From: CAYNST01 sp964434105
GTDB lineage: Bacteria > Pseudomonadota > Gammaproteobacteria > Pseudomonadales > Cellvibrionaceae
DNA: 64,000 nt
Direction of reading: 5' to 3'
Assembly: GCA_964434105.1 (NCBI GenBank)
Contig: CAYSTJ010000003.1
Location: 62,001 to 126,000, forward strand
The notes beneath the pieces were generated by a model that ran no database searches, was not told where the DNA came from, and worked only from the letters and a program-made list of their open reading frames with translations. This document shows, one piece after another, positions 1 to 8,888 of the stretch. The position numbers were made by a program, and so were the translations under genes. How positions within the stretch are numbered: position 1 is the first letter of the stretch; each line of letters opens with the position of its first letter.

Positions 1-1812
1 CGATAGTAAAACCAGCAGCCGGTGAGTCGCCTGTACCTGCATAAGCTCAGCAGTCGCGTGGCGCAAAGCTGCACCCGTGCGCGTGTATTGCTCAGGTTCC
101 AGTGCGCTGATTTTCAGTGCTGTTTCATGACTATAGTGTTCCTTAAAGCCCTTGATCGGACGAATTGAAACACCGTGTGGGCCTTCTCCAGAAAAAGCGA
201 GTACCGAGAAGGGTTCACCCATGCTTTCCAACGCAATGCATACCAGCAAAAGCGCTTCGCGCTCTACGTCAATAACACGATGGTTGCGTGAAACCCAGCC
301 ATCCGTGGACCCACTGATATCAATGAGTAGACTGATGGCGATACAACGATCGCGGTTGCGCCGTAGCTGATACAAGGCATCCGCCATTGCATTACCGGCA
401 CGAAAATCCGCGTAGCTGTCGATATAGGCATCCAGGTCGATATCGTCCCCGTCAAACTGACGGCGATGAAGAAGTCGGCGGGCACGCAGCATTTCAAACT
501 GGCGACGCAGAGTGGCCAACATGGATTGATGTCGGGCCAACGTTTGATCGATCCAGCCCTGATCGCCAGGTTTCGCAGATAGCAGTCGTACCGTGACGCC
601 GGGCTCCTTATAGGACTGGGTTTTAAAATCCCACTCTGGATAGGTAAGCGGGCTGTCGGTCTGTCCGACAGGTTCATCGGATCGACGGGCGCTTGTATCC
701 GGCGGATCATCTGATAACAAAACCTCCTTGGGACGTCCGGGGGTCGCCACCAGACGCGCCTCTGAAAGCTCCGAAACCAGATCGCCGAATTCATCGGCGC
801 TGGTTTCCTCATCCCGATCAGTGGGTCGTTGTAGCCCCAGAGGATCTTCGGCATGTTGATGCGGTTCATCCGCCTGCACCATCCACACACCCGGGTCTTC
901 TTTCTCCGCGTCCTCGTCTGGCAAGGCTTCCCGTATTTCCGGGCGTCGCGGCAACCGGGTACTTCGACCCACCGGATTCTCATCCTGGCTATTCGATAAT
1001 CCTGAATCCATAGCCGCTTCACTGCCGGACGCAGGTGGTGGTCTGAGGTCTCCGGTCCACCAGCATTTCAGCAACGGAGCGCTACCCAGTTGCTTGCGAC
1101 TGCCACCCAGCCGATCCAGTTCGAATGCCTTGATTATTCTGGGTGTGATATCCATTGAATCCGCCGGCACCTGGGGCACAGGAATCCCTGTCAGCGGTCG
1201 GGCACAATCGGCTTGCAGCAGCAATCGCAAAAAATTCTCGAGAGGCTGCCTGGCCTTTGAAAAATATTTGAAGGGTGGGCGCGAGGTCAGCTCCTCACGG
1301 CGTAAGCGGTTGATGGATTCGGCAACCCCGGGGAGCAGCGCTGCGAGGGCTTTATCAGCGGCATAGGCCTCGAGCAATAAATACACATCGAGACGTAATG
1401 GTGAACCGATATTGTTCAGAAGCAGGGCGCTTCCCCGCTGCGCGCGCATCACCTGCTGTAGCATCACAACCCGGTACCGCCCCATGGCCCAAGCGTCGTC
1501 AGATAACGCCGACTCGGCGGGTAACCAGACGCTATGCCCATTTGTTGACGGAACCGATACCTGCTGCCACGGATGCTGCACGCGTCGAAAAACTTTCGAA
1601 AGCAGTGTGGGTGGCGCCGGCGGCTGTGCAATTCGGATAGGGTAGCTGGTATCAAAAACGGCGTGGACCAGCAGATCAAGCCGCCGGGCAACATCCAGAG
1701 CAGTCACAGGTTGGGTAGACTCGGGCGCATGCCTGTGACGCCGCCACAGATCTCTGGCAAATATTGTGGCGTGTCGTGCGACATCCGTAATGAGATCTTC
1801 TGCTTCAGCCAT
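1..1812 (-). CDS. norD: NorD-like nitric oxide reductase activation protein, 3' end cut by the window
   Basis: The open frame starts at ATG 1812 and runs without a stop to base 1 (604 codons), so the last few tens of residues lie outside the window. The C-terminal part is a von Willebrand factor A domain. Its MIDAS motif DISGST is near residue 498, followed by the second metal-site segment RTGAALRHAT and the strand RLLVLLS at the edge. The middle (about residues 250-400) is acidic and low in complexity, as in other NorD/CbbO-type proteins. NorD is known to work with the AAA+ protein NorQ to activate the NorCB enzyme, probably by helping insert the non-haem iron. It starts 15 bases after norQ, so the two should be co-transcribed. 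The assignment rests on the VWA motif and on the norC-norB-norQ-norD order. Confidence 0.93.
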   Translation of the reverse strand, partial: MAEAEDLITDVARHATIFARDLWRRHRHAPESTQPVTALDVARRLDLLVHAVFDTSYPIRIAQPPAPPTLLSKVFRRVQHPWQQVSVPSTNGHSVWLPAESALSDDAWAMGRYRVVMLQQVMRAQRGSALLLNNIGSPLRLDVYLLLEAYAADKALAALLPGVAESINRLRREELTSRPPFKYFSKARQPLENFLRLLLQADCARPLTGIPVPQVPADSMDITPRIIKAFELDRLGGSRKQLGSAPLLKCWWTGDLRPPPASGSEAAMDSGLSNSQDENPVGRSTRLPRRPEIREALPDEDAEKEDPGVWMVQADEPHQHAEDPLGLQRPTDRDEETSADEFGDLVSELSEARLVATPGRPKEVLLSDDPPDTSARRSDEPVGQTDSPLTYPEWDFKTQSYKEPGVTVRLLSAKPGDQGWIDQTLARHQSMLATLRRQFEMLRARRLLHRRQFDGDDIDLDAYIDSYADFRAGNAMADALYQLRRNRDRCIAISLLIDISGSTDGWVSRNHRVIDVEREALLLVCIALESMGEPFSVLAFSGEGPHGVSIRPIKGFKEHYSHETALKISALEPEQYTRTGAALRHATAELMQVQATHRLLVLLS

Positions 1813-1827
1813 AAATCGGACTGCCCG

Positions 1828-2652
1828 TCAGACGAATGTTGCCTCAACCAGATCGCGCATGGCACCCAGCAAGGCCTCGTCATCTGATAGCGGCGATAGA
1901 AGGCCGGAATAACACGCATCCTTGATAGCAATACCGCTTTTATGCAGGAGCGCTGCTGCGATCAACAGACGCGTGCTGGGAACTTCCGCCAGCCCCCGAT
2001 CACGCAGTGCCCGGATTCGATGGGCCAGTGAAACAAGCGCCATTGCGATGGCACGCTCAACGCCGCTTTCCCGTTCAACAATCAATACTTCACTTTCGTA
2101 TGACGGCAGGTCTATATCCATCGCTACAAATCGTTGGCGGGTACTGGGCTTCAGGTCTTTCAGCATGCGCTGATAGCCCGGATTGTAGGATATGACCAAC
2201 TGAAAACCGGAGGCGGCCTCAATAATCTCGCCGGTCTTGTCAATCGGCAGAACGCGGCGGTAATCAGCCAGCGAATGCAGTACGACGACCGTGTCCGGTC
2301 TGGCTTCAACAACTTCATCAAGGTAACAGATCGCGCCTTCACGTACAGCACGAGTGAGCGGGCCATCCTGCCAGGCCGTCCCATCATGCCGGATCAGATA
2401 CCGCCCAACCAAATCACTGGCTGCCAGATCGTCATGGCAGGCAATGGTAATCAGTGGCCGATTCAACTTCCATGCCATGTGCTCGACGAACCGGGTTTTA
2501 CCACAGCCAGTCGGTCCCTTGAGCATAACGGCCAGGTTGTTCCTGTGACAGTTTTCAAATATCGAAACTTCATTGCCTGAGGGCAGGTAAAACGGTTCGC
2601 GCGCAACGTACTCCCCGTCCAGCACTGTCTGAATCGTCCTATCCATATGCAC
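1828..2652 (-). CDS. norQ: NorQ, MoxR/CbbQ-type AAA+ ATPase
   Basis: This 274-residue AAA+ protein has Walker A GPTGCGKT at residues 46-53 and Walker B ICYLDEV near 110-116. A pore-loop region and the sensor segment VISYNPGYQ follow. It is the usual length for NorQ/CbbQ. The family acts as a chaperone-like motor that, with the VWA protein NorD, activates cytochrome c-dependent NO reductase in the cytoplasm. Its start lies three bases after the norB stop, which means tight coupling. An ATG two codons in (2646) is an equally good start. The neighbours norB and norD fix the identity against the many other MoxR-like ATPases. Confidence 0.95.
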   Translation of the reverse strand: MHMDRTIQTVLDGEYVAREPFYLPSGNEVSIFENCHRNNLAVMLKGPTGCGKTRFVEHMAWKLNRPLITIACHDDLAASDLVGRYLIRHDGTAWQDGPLTRAVREGAICYLDEVVEARPDTVVVLHSLADYRRVLPIDKTGEIIEAASGFQLVISYNPGYQRMLKDLKPSTRQRFVAMDIDLPSYESEVLIVERESGVERAIAMALVSLAHRIRALRDRGLAEVPSTRLLIAAALLHKSGIAIKDACYSGLLSPLSDDEALLGAMRDLVEATFV

Positions 2653-2655
2653 TGG

Positions 2656-4017
2656 TCAGACCGTTTCTGGGGCGGCCGGAGCCGGCGACTCATCCGTCAC
2701 GTCCAACCGTGGTGGATATCGGAAGAAGTCGTAAATAAACAAGGCTACACCAACGGTGAATATGGACGCAGTGGCGATTAACATCAGGAAATGCACCTGG
2801 ATTTTCAATTGCGCATCGAGGTATCCCATACCCATTATCCGCTCCAGATACACCTGACCAATCCCCGCAGTAGCAAAGGACAGGGTCATGCCGAACATGC
2901 CGGTCAACTGCATCCAGAATGCCCAATACCCGATGCTACTGCCGGATTCCGGCCGTCCTCGGGTCAAGTAGGGGAGCGCGTAAGTTATCATCGCCAGCGT
3001 GATCATTGCATAGGCGCCATAGAATGCCGCGTGTCCATGCATGGCGGTAATGAGTGTACCGTGCGTCCACTTGTTAACGCTGGGCCAGGTATGGGCCAGA
3101 CCGAGCAGCCCGGCGCCAAAAAGGGTAAAGACGGCGCTGCCGAGCGTCCAGTGTAACGCCAGGGTATTGGGGTGAGACAGCCCTGATCGGCGCATGGCGC
3201 CGTAAGCATAAATCGCCATCGCAACCAGGGCAGCCGGTTCAAGGGCGCTAAAAAATCCACCGATTGGCAACCAATAATACGGCACGCCAACCCAATAATA
3301 GTGGTGTGCGGTACCGAGAATACCTGCAATAAACACCAGGCCAACAATCACATACAACCACTTTTCCATAACCTCGCGGTCCGCTCCCGACAAACGGATC
3401 AACAGATAGGCCAGAAACGCCCCCATGATCATCATCCAGACACCTTCTACCCATAAGTGGATCGTCCACCAGCGATAAAATATGGAAACGGTGTAGTTTT
3501 CATAATGTAAAAGCGCGGGGAAAAACAATACGGCGGAGCTGACCAGACCTATCATTAAGACGCCTTCGGTGGTCGTAAAGCGTCCGGATTTTTTTATCGT
3601 CATACCAATGTTATAGAGAAAAATAAGCATACAAACGACTATTACGAGTTTGTGCGGTAATGGCTGCTCCAGTAACTTGTTACCGGTTCCATAGCGAAAC
3701 AGGTAGCCGATGATCGCGGTGACACCCATGAGTGTCCACAGACCAAGTTGAATATAGGCCAGTTTGACGCTATGCAATTCGGCGCGGGACTCTTCCGGAA
3801 TCATCCAGTAGGTCGCGCCCATAAATCCCGTCAGTACCCAGACGATCAGCAAATTGGTATGAATCACTTTCGTCACGTCAAACGGCAAAATATAGAGAAG
3901 TGGATCCGGACCCAGGTACTTGGTCGCCGACAGCAGACCAAAAACGAGCTGCAAGCCGAAAAGTACCATTGCGACGGCGAAGTACCAGTAAGCCACTGTT
4001 TGCGATTTATACCGCAT
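2656..4017 (-). CDS. norB: Nitric oxide reductase large subunit NorB (cNor type)
   Basis: This 453-residue membrane protein with about 12 helices belongs to the haem-copper oxidase superfamily and reduces 2 NO to N2O. The haem and FeB ligands are visible: His53 (HTNLL) and His329 (MHGH) for haem b, His327 for haem b3, and His187, His238 and His239 for FeB. The characteristic glutamate Glu191 (HLWVEGVW) and Glu260 are also there. It lacks the long N-terminal extension of quinol-dependent qNor, so it should take electrons from NorC. A ribosome-binding site GGAG sits seven bases before the ATG. A 256-base gap separates it from norC, which is unusual for this operon. Confidence 0.97.
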   Translation of the reverse strand: MRYKSQTVAYWYFAVAMVLFGLQLVFGLLSATKYLGPDPLLYILPFDVTKVIHTNLLIVWVLTGFMGATYWMIPEESRAELHSVKLAYIQLGLWTLMGVTAIIGYLFRYGTGNKLLEQPLPHKLVIVVCMLIFLYNIGMTIKKSGRFTTTEGVLMIGLVSSAVLFFPALLHYENYTVSIFYRWWTIHLWVEGVWMMIMGAFLAYLLIRLSGADREVMEKWLYVIVGLVFIAGILGTAHHYYWVGVPYYWLPIGGFFSALEPAALVAMAIYAYGAMRRSGLSHPNTLALHWTLGSAVFTLFGAGLLGLAHTWPSVNKWTHGTLITAMHGHAAFYGAYAMITLAMITYALPYLTRGRPESGSSIGYWAFWMQLTGMFGMTLSFATAGIGQVYLERIMGMGYLDAQLKIQVHFLMLIATASIFTVGVALFIYDFFRYPPRLDVTDESPAPAAPETV

Positions 4018-4273
4018 TGATTTTCTCCATCGAGTTTGAGAGTGGTTCCCGCTCTACAGAAACCCCGGGGTTGTCTGACATCGTACGTCAATCCAGATGG
4101 CAGCTTCCGTAGCCCGGACTGAATGGCCCGTCGAAAGCCGGGTCACCGGCGGCTGAAACTGCGCGCCGGCAACATCCCGGTTGACTCGCGAAACCTGCCC
4201 GTCTACCGGGTATAGCGGCCAGTTACCTGATTCTGTTGGCGCGGGAACAGCCAGAATCAACAGATGTACATCG
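4018..4273. other. Unexplained 256-base gap between norC and norB
   Basis: norC and norB are normally almost adjacent, but here 256 bases lie between them. On the minus strand a 68-codon frame can be read from a TTG at 4260 to 4054. It has no convincing ribosome-binding site and no hydrophobic or motif-bearing segment, so I do not call it a gene. The norB ribosome-binding site is at the low end. I see no clear hairpin or known repeat in it. It could be the remnant of a lost small gene or a spacer with a processing site. Confidence 0.4.
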
Positions 4274-5128
4274 TTATTTATAGGTCGCCAGGTACGCAGT
4301 AAGTTGCTCCAGCTGTTCCTGTGTCAGGGTATCTTTATATCCGGTCGGCATAAAAGAGGTACCGCTGGCGGAGTACATGGAACCGGGGACAATGTGCGCG
4401 CTCGGCTCGACAATCGCTTCGTAAATGTATTCCTCGACCGTCTTCGCCTTACCGGTGTAATCACTGGACGCAATAACTTCTGTGGCGCGCGATACAAGTC
4501 CTGCCATTGTCGGCCCGGCCATATCGGCTCCGGGTGCCGTCGAATGGCACGCGTTACAGGCCGGCGTGGCTGTACGGAAGATTTGCTGCCCAAGCGCTCG
4601 TGGATCATTGTCGGCCTTAACAGGGCGGGTACCCGGTGGTACATCCTCACTGTCGACATCATCGCTGATTGAAACGACGTCCGCACCGGGTATAAAGCTT
4701 CCAGTGACGAGAATAGGGCGCGGTGGCCAATCCTGATTATCGACCTTGCTCACCCAATCGAGAAACGCTATGAGATCAATAATTTCTTTTTCACTGAGAT
4801 CCTGTTTGGGCATCAGCCGGCGATGTTTGCTTTCGTCGTAAAAACGCGACGGATCGCGCATATAGGCCTGAAGATAAGCTTCGCCTCGATGCTGGGTAAT
4901 CTTGGTGAGATCAGGTGCGTAATAGGCACCTTCGCCAAACAGCGTGTGACAGTTTATACAGTTATATTTGTGCCAGACGTCCTTACCGTGCGTAACTTCC
5001 GGCGTAATATTCTGCGCATTGGTAAGCTTGGGAAATTGTCTGTGGCTATCGATGGTCAGCACAAGAAATACCAGTGCAGCAATCGCCGTGGAAGCAATTG
5101 CGAACAGACGGGATTGGCGGTTAGTCAT
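4274..5128 (-). CDS. norC: NorC with an extra C-terminal cytochrome c domain (dihaem)
   Basis: The protein has 284 residues, whereas classical NorC has about 150. A membrane anchor lies at residues 8-26. The first cytochrome c domain carries CINCH at 57-61 with a likely methionine ligand at RRLMPKQ, the standard NorC pattern. After an acidic, Pro/Gly-containing linker (about 140-175) comes a second cytochrome c domain with CNACH at 191-195 and a probable methionine ligand in TSFMPTG. The first domain should pass electrons to NorB. The second may widen the range of periplasmic donors, which is inference. It starts 12 bases after a tiny membrane ORF and is co-directional with norB. Confidence 0.93.
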   Translation of the reverse strand: MTNRQSRLFAIASTAIAALVFLVLTIDSHRQFPKLTNAQNITPEVTHGKDVWHKYNCINCHTLFGEGAYYAPDLTKITQHRGEAYLQAYMRDPSRFYDESKHRRLMPKQDLSEKEIIDLIAFLDWVSKVDNQDWPPRPILVTGSFIPGADVVSISDDVDSEDVPPGTRPVKADNDPRALGQQIFRTATPACNACHSTAPGADMAGPTMAGLVSRATEVIASSDYTGKAKTVEEYIYEAIVEPSAHIVPGSMYSASGTSFMPTGYKDTLTQEQLEQLTAYLATYK

Positions 5129-5140
5129 TGTCGGGGCGCC

Positions 5141-5266
5141 TTATACGCTTATTCCGGACCAATAAAGGATAGCAATTGAGAACGCGTAAACTATTGCAAT
5201 TGCCATAGCTGACAAAACAACGAAGCTCAGGATTCTGATGGGTCCGAATAGTTGTTTGGCTTGCAT
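5141..5266 (-). CDS. 41-residue single-span membrane protein at the head of the nor operon
   Basis: The frame runs from ATG 5266 to TAA 5141 on the minus strand, 12 bases before norC. An AAGAGAG ribosome-binding site lies just upstream of the ATG. The protein starts MQAKQLFGPI and is then almost entirely hydrophobic from about residue 12 to 37, so one transmembrane helix is expected. It contains no cysteine or haem motif. Such small subunits are easily missed by gene callers. Comparable short membrane subunits exist in other haem-copper and bd oxidases (CcoQ, CydX), so a role in stabilising NorCB is a fair but untested guess. I do not recognise a named family. Confidence 0.65.
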   Translation of the reverse strand: MQAKQLFGPIRILSFVVLSAMAIAIVYAFSIAILYWSGISV

Positions 5267-5596
5267 ATGAACTCTCTTTTTTTTTATTCGTTCAGAACAG
5301 AGGATAACATTGGACAGCGAAAGCGCAAGCGCTGCATCACTATTCTTCTGGAAATTTTTTCGACACGGCAGATCTTTTCGTCACCTGATGCACTCGACAT
5401 TCATTCGCATCTTTCACATATTCCGGCGCTATCGGAATAACCGGTTTCTCTGCTCACGACCTTCCCGGTGGCTTCTCACGGGGGGGGCAGATCGCCGGGA
5501 AAAATCCCTCCGCAGCTTTGGTCGTCGCGGATTACCCAGACAGCGTTGGCTATACGGGACTCTCGCGGAACAGGATCAATCTGTCATCGACAGCAT

Positions 5597-5619
5597 AAGA
5601 TGCATCCAATATACACCTT
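5597..5619. promoter_or_regulatory. NsrR-like operator (NO-responsive repressor site)
   Basis: The half AAGATGCAT at 5597-5605 is mirrored by a degraded half TACACCTT at 5612-5619. This fits the known NsrR consensus AAGATGCATTT-N-AAATGCATCTT at about 17-18 of 22 positions. NsrR is an Fe-S Rrf2-type repressor released by NO, and nor genes are classical targets. The site lies about 330 bases before the first nor ORF and about 135 before gdhA, so which promoter it serves is not settled. Confidence 0.5.
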
Positions 5620-5690
5620 AAACGACTCGCGGTACAATGACAAAAGCCGGGTTTTCGACGACGTGGTGTGACCATCGCCGTTGAAATGCC

Positions 5691-5696
5691 TATAAT
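5691..5696 (+). promoter_or_regulatory. Putative -10 box of gdhA
   Basis: A perfect TATAAT lies 58 bases before the gdhA start codon. The -35 region is weak: TGTGAC with an 18-base spacer is the best fit. A weak -35 is compatible with activator-dependent expression. Confidence 0.45.
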
Positions 5697-5754
5697 GACG
5701 CACTTTTTTCCAAGTCTAACGCCAGACTGACATTCAAGAACGATGGAGAGCACT

Positions 5755-7101
5755 ATGACAGATGTAACAACCGGCCTGGACACGATATTTTCCCACGTGG
5801 TCCGGCACAACCAGGGTGAGAAGGAGTTTCATCAGGCCGTTAAAGAAGTACTGGAGACGCTGGAGCCGGTATTGAGAAAACACCCCGAATACGCGCAGCA
5901 CAAGATAATCGAGCGAATCTGCGAGCCGGAACGGCAGGTTATTTTCCGTGTGCCCTGGCAGGACGACAAAGGCGACGTACAGATTAACAGGGGATTTCGC
6001 GTCGGCTTCAACAGTGCGCTGGGGCCCTACAAGGGAGGGCTTCGTTTTCATCCGTCAGTGTATCTGGGCACCATAAAATTCCTCGGTTTTGAGCAGACTT
6101 TCAAGAATGCCTTGTCCGGTATGCCGATCGGCGGCGCCAAGGGTGGGTCTGATTTCGACCCGAAAGGCCGCTCGGATAACGAAGTGATGCGCTTCTGCCA
6201 GAGCTTTATGACCGAACTTTACAGGCACATTGGCGAAATGACCGACGTGCCGGCTGGCGACATTGGCGTGGGCCCCCGGGAAATCGGCTATCTCTTCGGT
6301 CAGTACAAACGTATAACCAATCGTTACGAATCGGGGGTGCTTACCGGCAAGAACCCGCAGTGGGGTGGGGCACTGGTACGCAAGGAGGCAACAGGTTTTG
6401 GCGCGGTGTTTTTTGTGGAGGAAATGCTGCGCGTCCACAACACGACCCTGGAGGACAAGGTGTGCGTGGTATCCGGTTCGGGTAACGTCGCCATCTATGC
6501 CATTGAAAAGCTCCAGCAGTTGGGCGCAAAGGTTGTCGCCTGCTCAGACTCGAATGGTGTGATCTACGCGGAAAACGGCCTCTGTCTGGATACCATCAAA
6601 CAGATCAAGGAGGTGGAGCGCAGGCGGATTCAGGCGTATATTCAGCATCACCCCAGTGCGCGATATCTCGAGAAGGGTAATATCTGGGACATTCCCTGCC
6701 AGGTGGCGCTACCCTGTGCGACGCAGAACGAGATGGATTCAGAATCGGCGAAAACCCTGATAAACAACGGCTGTATCGCCATTGCCGAGGGCGCCAATAT
6801 GCCGCTCACGTCCGACGCCGTTCGAGCTGTTCTGGACGCCGGGATTGCCTATGGACCCGGAAAGGCCGCAAATGCAGGCGGCGTCGCCACGTCCGCGCTG
6901 GAGATGCAACAGAATGCCAGTCGCGACGCATGGTCCTTCGAGCATACCGAGAAACGTTTGCAGGTCATCATGCGCAATATCCACAACGAGTGCCATGAGA
7001 CTGCCCGTGAATACGGCATGCAGAACAACTATGTGGCGGGTGCCAATATCGTCGGATTTCAGAGAGTTGCCGAAGCAATGCTGGCTTTCGGGGTGATCTG
7101 A
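5755..7101 (+). CDS. gdhA: NADP-type glutamate dehydrogenase
   Basis: The 448-residue protein is a hexameric-type glutamate dehydrogenase, which makes glutamate from 2-oxoglutarate and ammonium. The substrate-binding motif KGGLRFHPS, the catalytic segment PIGGAKGGSDFDPKG and GDIGVGPREIGYLFG are intact. The dinucleotide domain begins with VVSGSGNVAIYA. Length and the SDFDPKG motif match the biosynthetic NADP(H) enzyme. I prefer the ATG at 5755 over one at 5743, because GGAGAG five bases upstream of 5755 is a good ribosome-binding site and overlaps the earlier ATG. The gene appears to be monocistronic. Confidence 0.97.
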   Translation: MTDVTTGLDTIFSHVVRHNQGEKEFHQAVKEVLETLEPVLRKHPEYAQHKIIERICEPERQVIFRVPWQDDKGDVQINRGFRVGFNSALGPYKGGLRFHPSVYLGTIKFLGFEQTFKNALSGMPIGGAKGGSDFDPKGRSDNEVMRFCQSFMTELYRHIGEMTDVPAGDIGVGPREIGYLFGQYKRITNRYESGVLTGKNPQWGGALVRKEATGFGAVFFVEEMLRVHNTTLEDKVCVVSGSGNVAIYAIEKLQQLGAKVVACSDSNGVIYAENGLCLDTIKQIKEVERRRIQAYIQHHPSARYLEKGNIWDIPCQVALPCATQNEMDSESAKTLINNGCIAIAEGANMPLTSDAVRAVLDAGIAYGPGKAANAGGVATSALEMQQNASRDAWSFEHTEKRLQVIMRNIHNECHETAREYGMQNNYVAGANIVGFQRVAEAMLAFGVI

Positions 7102-7424
7102 CATCACATCCTGCCGCCGGCGTATCGTCTGCACCGGCGACAGTCACTATTCAGCTCATGCCGTAGTAACTATTCAGCTCGTTTCGTAACTGTTTAGATC
7201 GCGTCCAGATTTGTTCAGAGCAAGGCGAAAAATGTGAGTTTACGCGTGTAAATACGCCGCGCATCCTGGGCTTCGCCCAGCGGGCTGCCTGGTCAGGTAT
7301 TCAAACCTGTTCCCGCCAGGTTTGTAACAATTTTTTAACGCAGCTTTCATTTGTAGGTGCAGGGGCAAATCGGGGTTGAGCTGAACAGCTATCATAAATA
7401 CAAACCATCCATGACAACCCAATC
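7102..7424. other. Intergenic region gdhA-trkH
   Basis: This stretch has no gene. Its first third holds three or four tandem copies of a CTATTCAG-core repeat, described separately. The rest is AT-richer and should carry the trkH promoter, but I cannot single out convincing -35/-10 boxes. Confidence 0.6.
7143..7218 (+). repeat. Tandem CTATTCAG-core repeat array, copy 1
   Basis: Cores at 7148-7155 and 7170-7177 (CTATTCAG), then degenerate CTGTTTAG at 7190-7197 and TTGTTCAG at 7211-7218, recur every 20-22 bases. The full unit is close to GTAACTATTCAGCTCATGCC. The same unit occurs at 43268-43355 and 60516-60640. From memory, it looks like the multiple terminal repeats of IS21-family elements. 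Confidence 0.7.
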
Positions 7425-8879
7425 ATGATAAACCGCACGGTAACATTTTACCTCCTGACGTTCCCGGTCGGTTTGATGGGCGCGGTGCAAAGTATTTTTG
7501 GTCTGATGTCATTAACGGCCATACAGGATGGCGTCGGTCTGCATTTTCTGGGGCCGGGCGCCGTTATGCTACTCATGACCGTAATCGTCATCGCACTCAG
7601 AGGACGCATTGACACGAGCAGGCTGGGCTTTCGTGACGCACTGTTTTTCGCAACGACTGCCTGGGTGATATCGGGATTGCTCGGCGCGATACCGATTTTT
7701 TTAATCACGGGGACATCGGTAACGAACAGCGTATTCGAATCTGTCAGCGGCATCACGACAACGGGCGCGACCGTACTTGCCGGGCTGGATGAAATGCCAC
7801 CGACATTTTTAATGTACCGCCAATTTCTCCAGTGGTTGGGTGGGTTGGGTGTGGTCATTTTTGTTGTTGCCGTGTTACCCATGTTGAATGTGGGAGGCAT
7901 GAAGCTGCTGAAGGCGGAAACACCCGGTCCCATTAAAGATGAAAAACTGTCACCACGAATAGCGAACACCACACACTATCTGCTACTTGTTTACCTGTCC
8001 CTGACGTGCCTGTGTGCTGTCATTTATTATATTTGCGGGATGAGCGGATTTGATGCTGTCGCGCACGCGTTTACCACGGTTTCGACAGGCGGATTCTCCA
8101 CTTACGATGCCAGCCTGGGCCATTTCAATAGCTACTGGATATTGTTGGGCGCGAACATTTTTATGCTGGCAGGGGCCATCAGCTTCGCCCTGCATTACAA
8201 GGCATGGCACTTCAGAACATCCCGATTATATTGGAGCGATGAAGAAACGCGCTGGTTTATTCTCATCGTCGCGGCGCTGTCTCTGTTTATTATGCTTGTG
8301 TTAATCAGCAACAGTCATTATGACAGCGCACTGGACACCCTGGTTTTTTCCTCATTCCATTTGGTCTCTTTCATTACCAGCACCGGCTTTGAGGCCGCCA
8401 ATGTTACGGAATGGCCGTCAGTCGTCATGTTTCTGTTGGTATGCGCCGGATATTTGGGGGGCTGCGCCGGATCGACAGCCGGCGGAAATAAAATCATCCG
8501 CAACATTTTATGCGTTCGCCTGGTGAACCTTGAGATAAAACGACTGATCCATCCAAAAGCCGTGTTCGTCGTCAAGTACCAGGGACGACCACTGGAAACC
8601 GACGTCATGAGCGCAACCGTCGCTTATATGACGGCGTCCGCCAGCATCACACTGCTGTTTACACTCGCACTGATAACGACTGGCCTGGACTTCTGGTCAG
8701 CATTTACTGCAGTCGCTGCGTGCATCAATGTTCTGGGGCCTGCCTTTGGAACGCTGGGAAGCAACTACCAGCCAGTTTCTGATGCCGGTAAATGGATACT
8801 GACTGTTGCGATGATAATGGGCCGTTTGGAATTCTTCACCATACTTGCACTTCTCTCGCCCAGCTTCTGGCGCCAATAG
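7425..8879 (+). CDS. trkH: TrkH-family potassium uptake protein
   Basis: This 484-residue membrane protein has the four-repeat TrkH/KtrB architecture. The four selectivity-filter loops are recognisable as TTTGAT, STGGFS, TSTGFE and NVLGPAFG, each with the essential glycine. GGCAGSTAGGNKI between repeats 3 and 4 is also typical. TrkH forms the K+-conducting channel subunit and normally needs a cytoplasmic RCK protein, TrkA. No trkA lies next to it, so TrkA would have to be encoded elsewhere. The convergent SLC13 gene that follows has RCK_C domains but is a separate transporter. The gene is likely induced by osmotic stress, by analogy only. Confidence 0.94.
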   Translation: MINRTVTFYLLTFPVGLMGAVQSIFGLMSLTAIQDGVGLHFLGPGAVMLLMTVIVIALRGRIDTSRLGFRDALFFATTAWVISGLLGAIPIFLITGTSVTNSVFESVSGITTTGATVLAGLDEMPPTFLMYRQFLQWLGGLGVVIFVVAVLPMLNVGGMKLLKAETPGPIKDEKLSPRIANTTHYLLLVYLSLTCLCAVIYYICGMSGFDAVAHAFTTVSTGGFSTYDASLGHFNSYWILLGANIFMLAGAISFALHYKAWHFRTSRLYWSDEETRWFILIVAALSLFIMLVLISNSHYDSALDTLVFSSFHLVSFITSTGFEAANVTEWPSVVMFLLVCAGYLGGCAGSTAGGNKIIRNILCVRLVNLEIKRLIHPKAVFVVKYQGRPLETDVMSATVAYMTASASITLLFTLALITTGLDFWSAFTAVAACINVLGPAFGTLGSNYQPVSDAGKWILTVAMIMGRLEFFTILALLSPSFWRQ

Positions 8880-8888
8880 CGGCACCGG

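Larger units (their letters stand above)
5267..5754. other. Divergent intergenic region between the nor operon and gdhA
   Basis: These 488 bases separate two divergent transcription units and hold no convincing gene. They contain a NsrR-like palindrome at 5597-5619 and a TATAAT -10 box for gdhA at 5691-5696. A T-rich run lies directly upstream of the small nor membrane ORF. The frames that can be read across it are Arg/Ser-rich and have no ribosome-binding sites. Confidence 0.6.

Noticed and set aside
264..1022. 252-codon minus-strand frame in another phase of norD
   Set aside because: The open frame from 1812 to the window edge carries the VWA motif; this one is a shadow.
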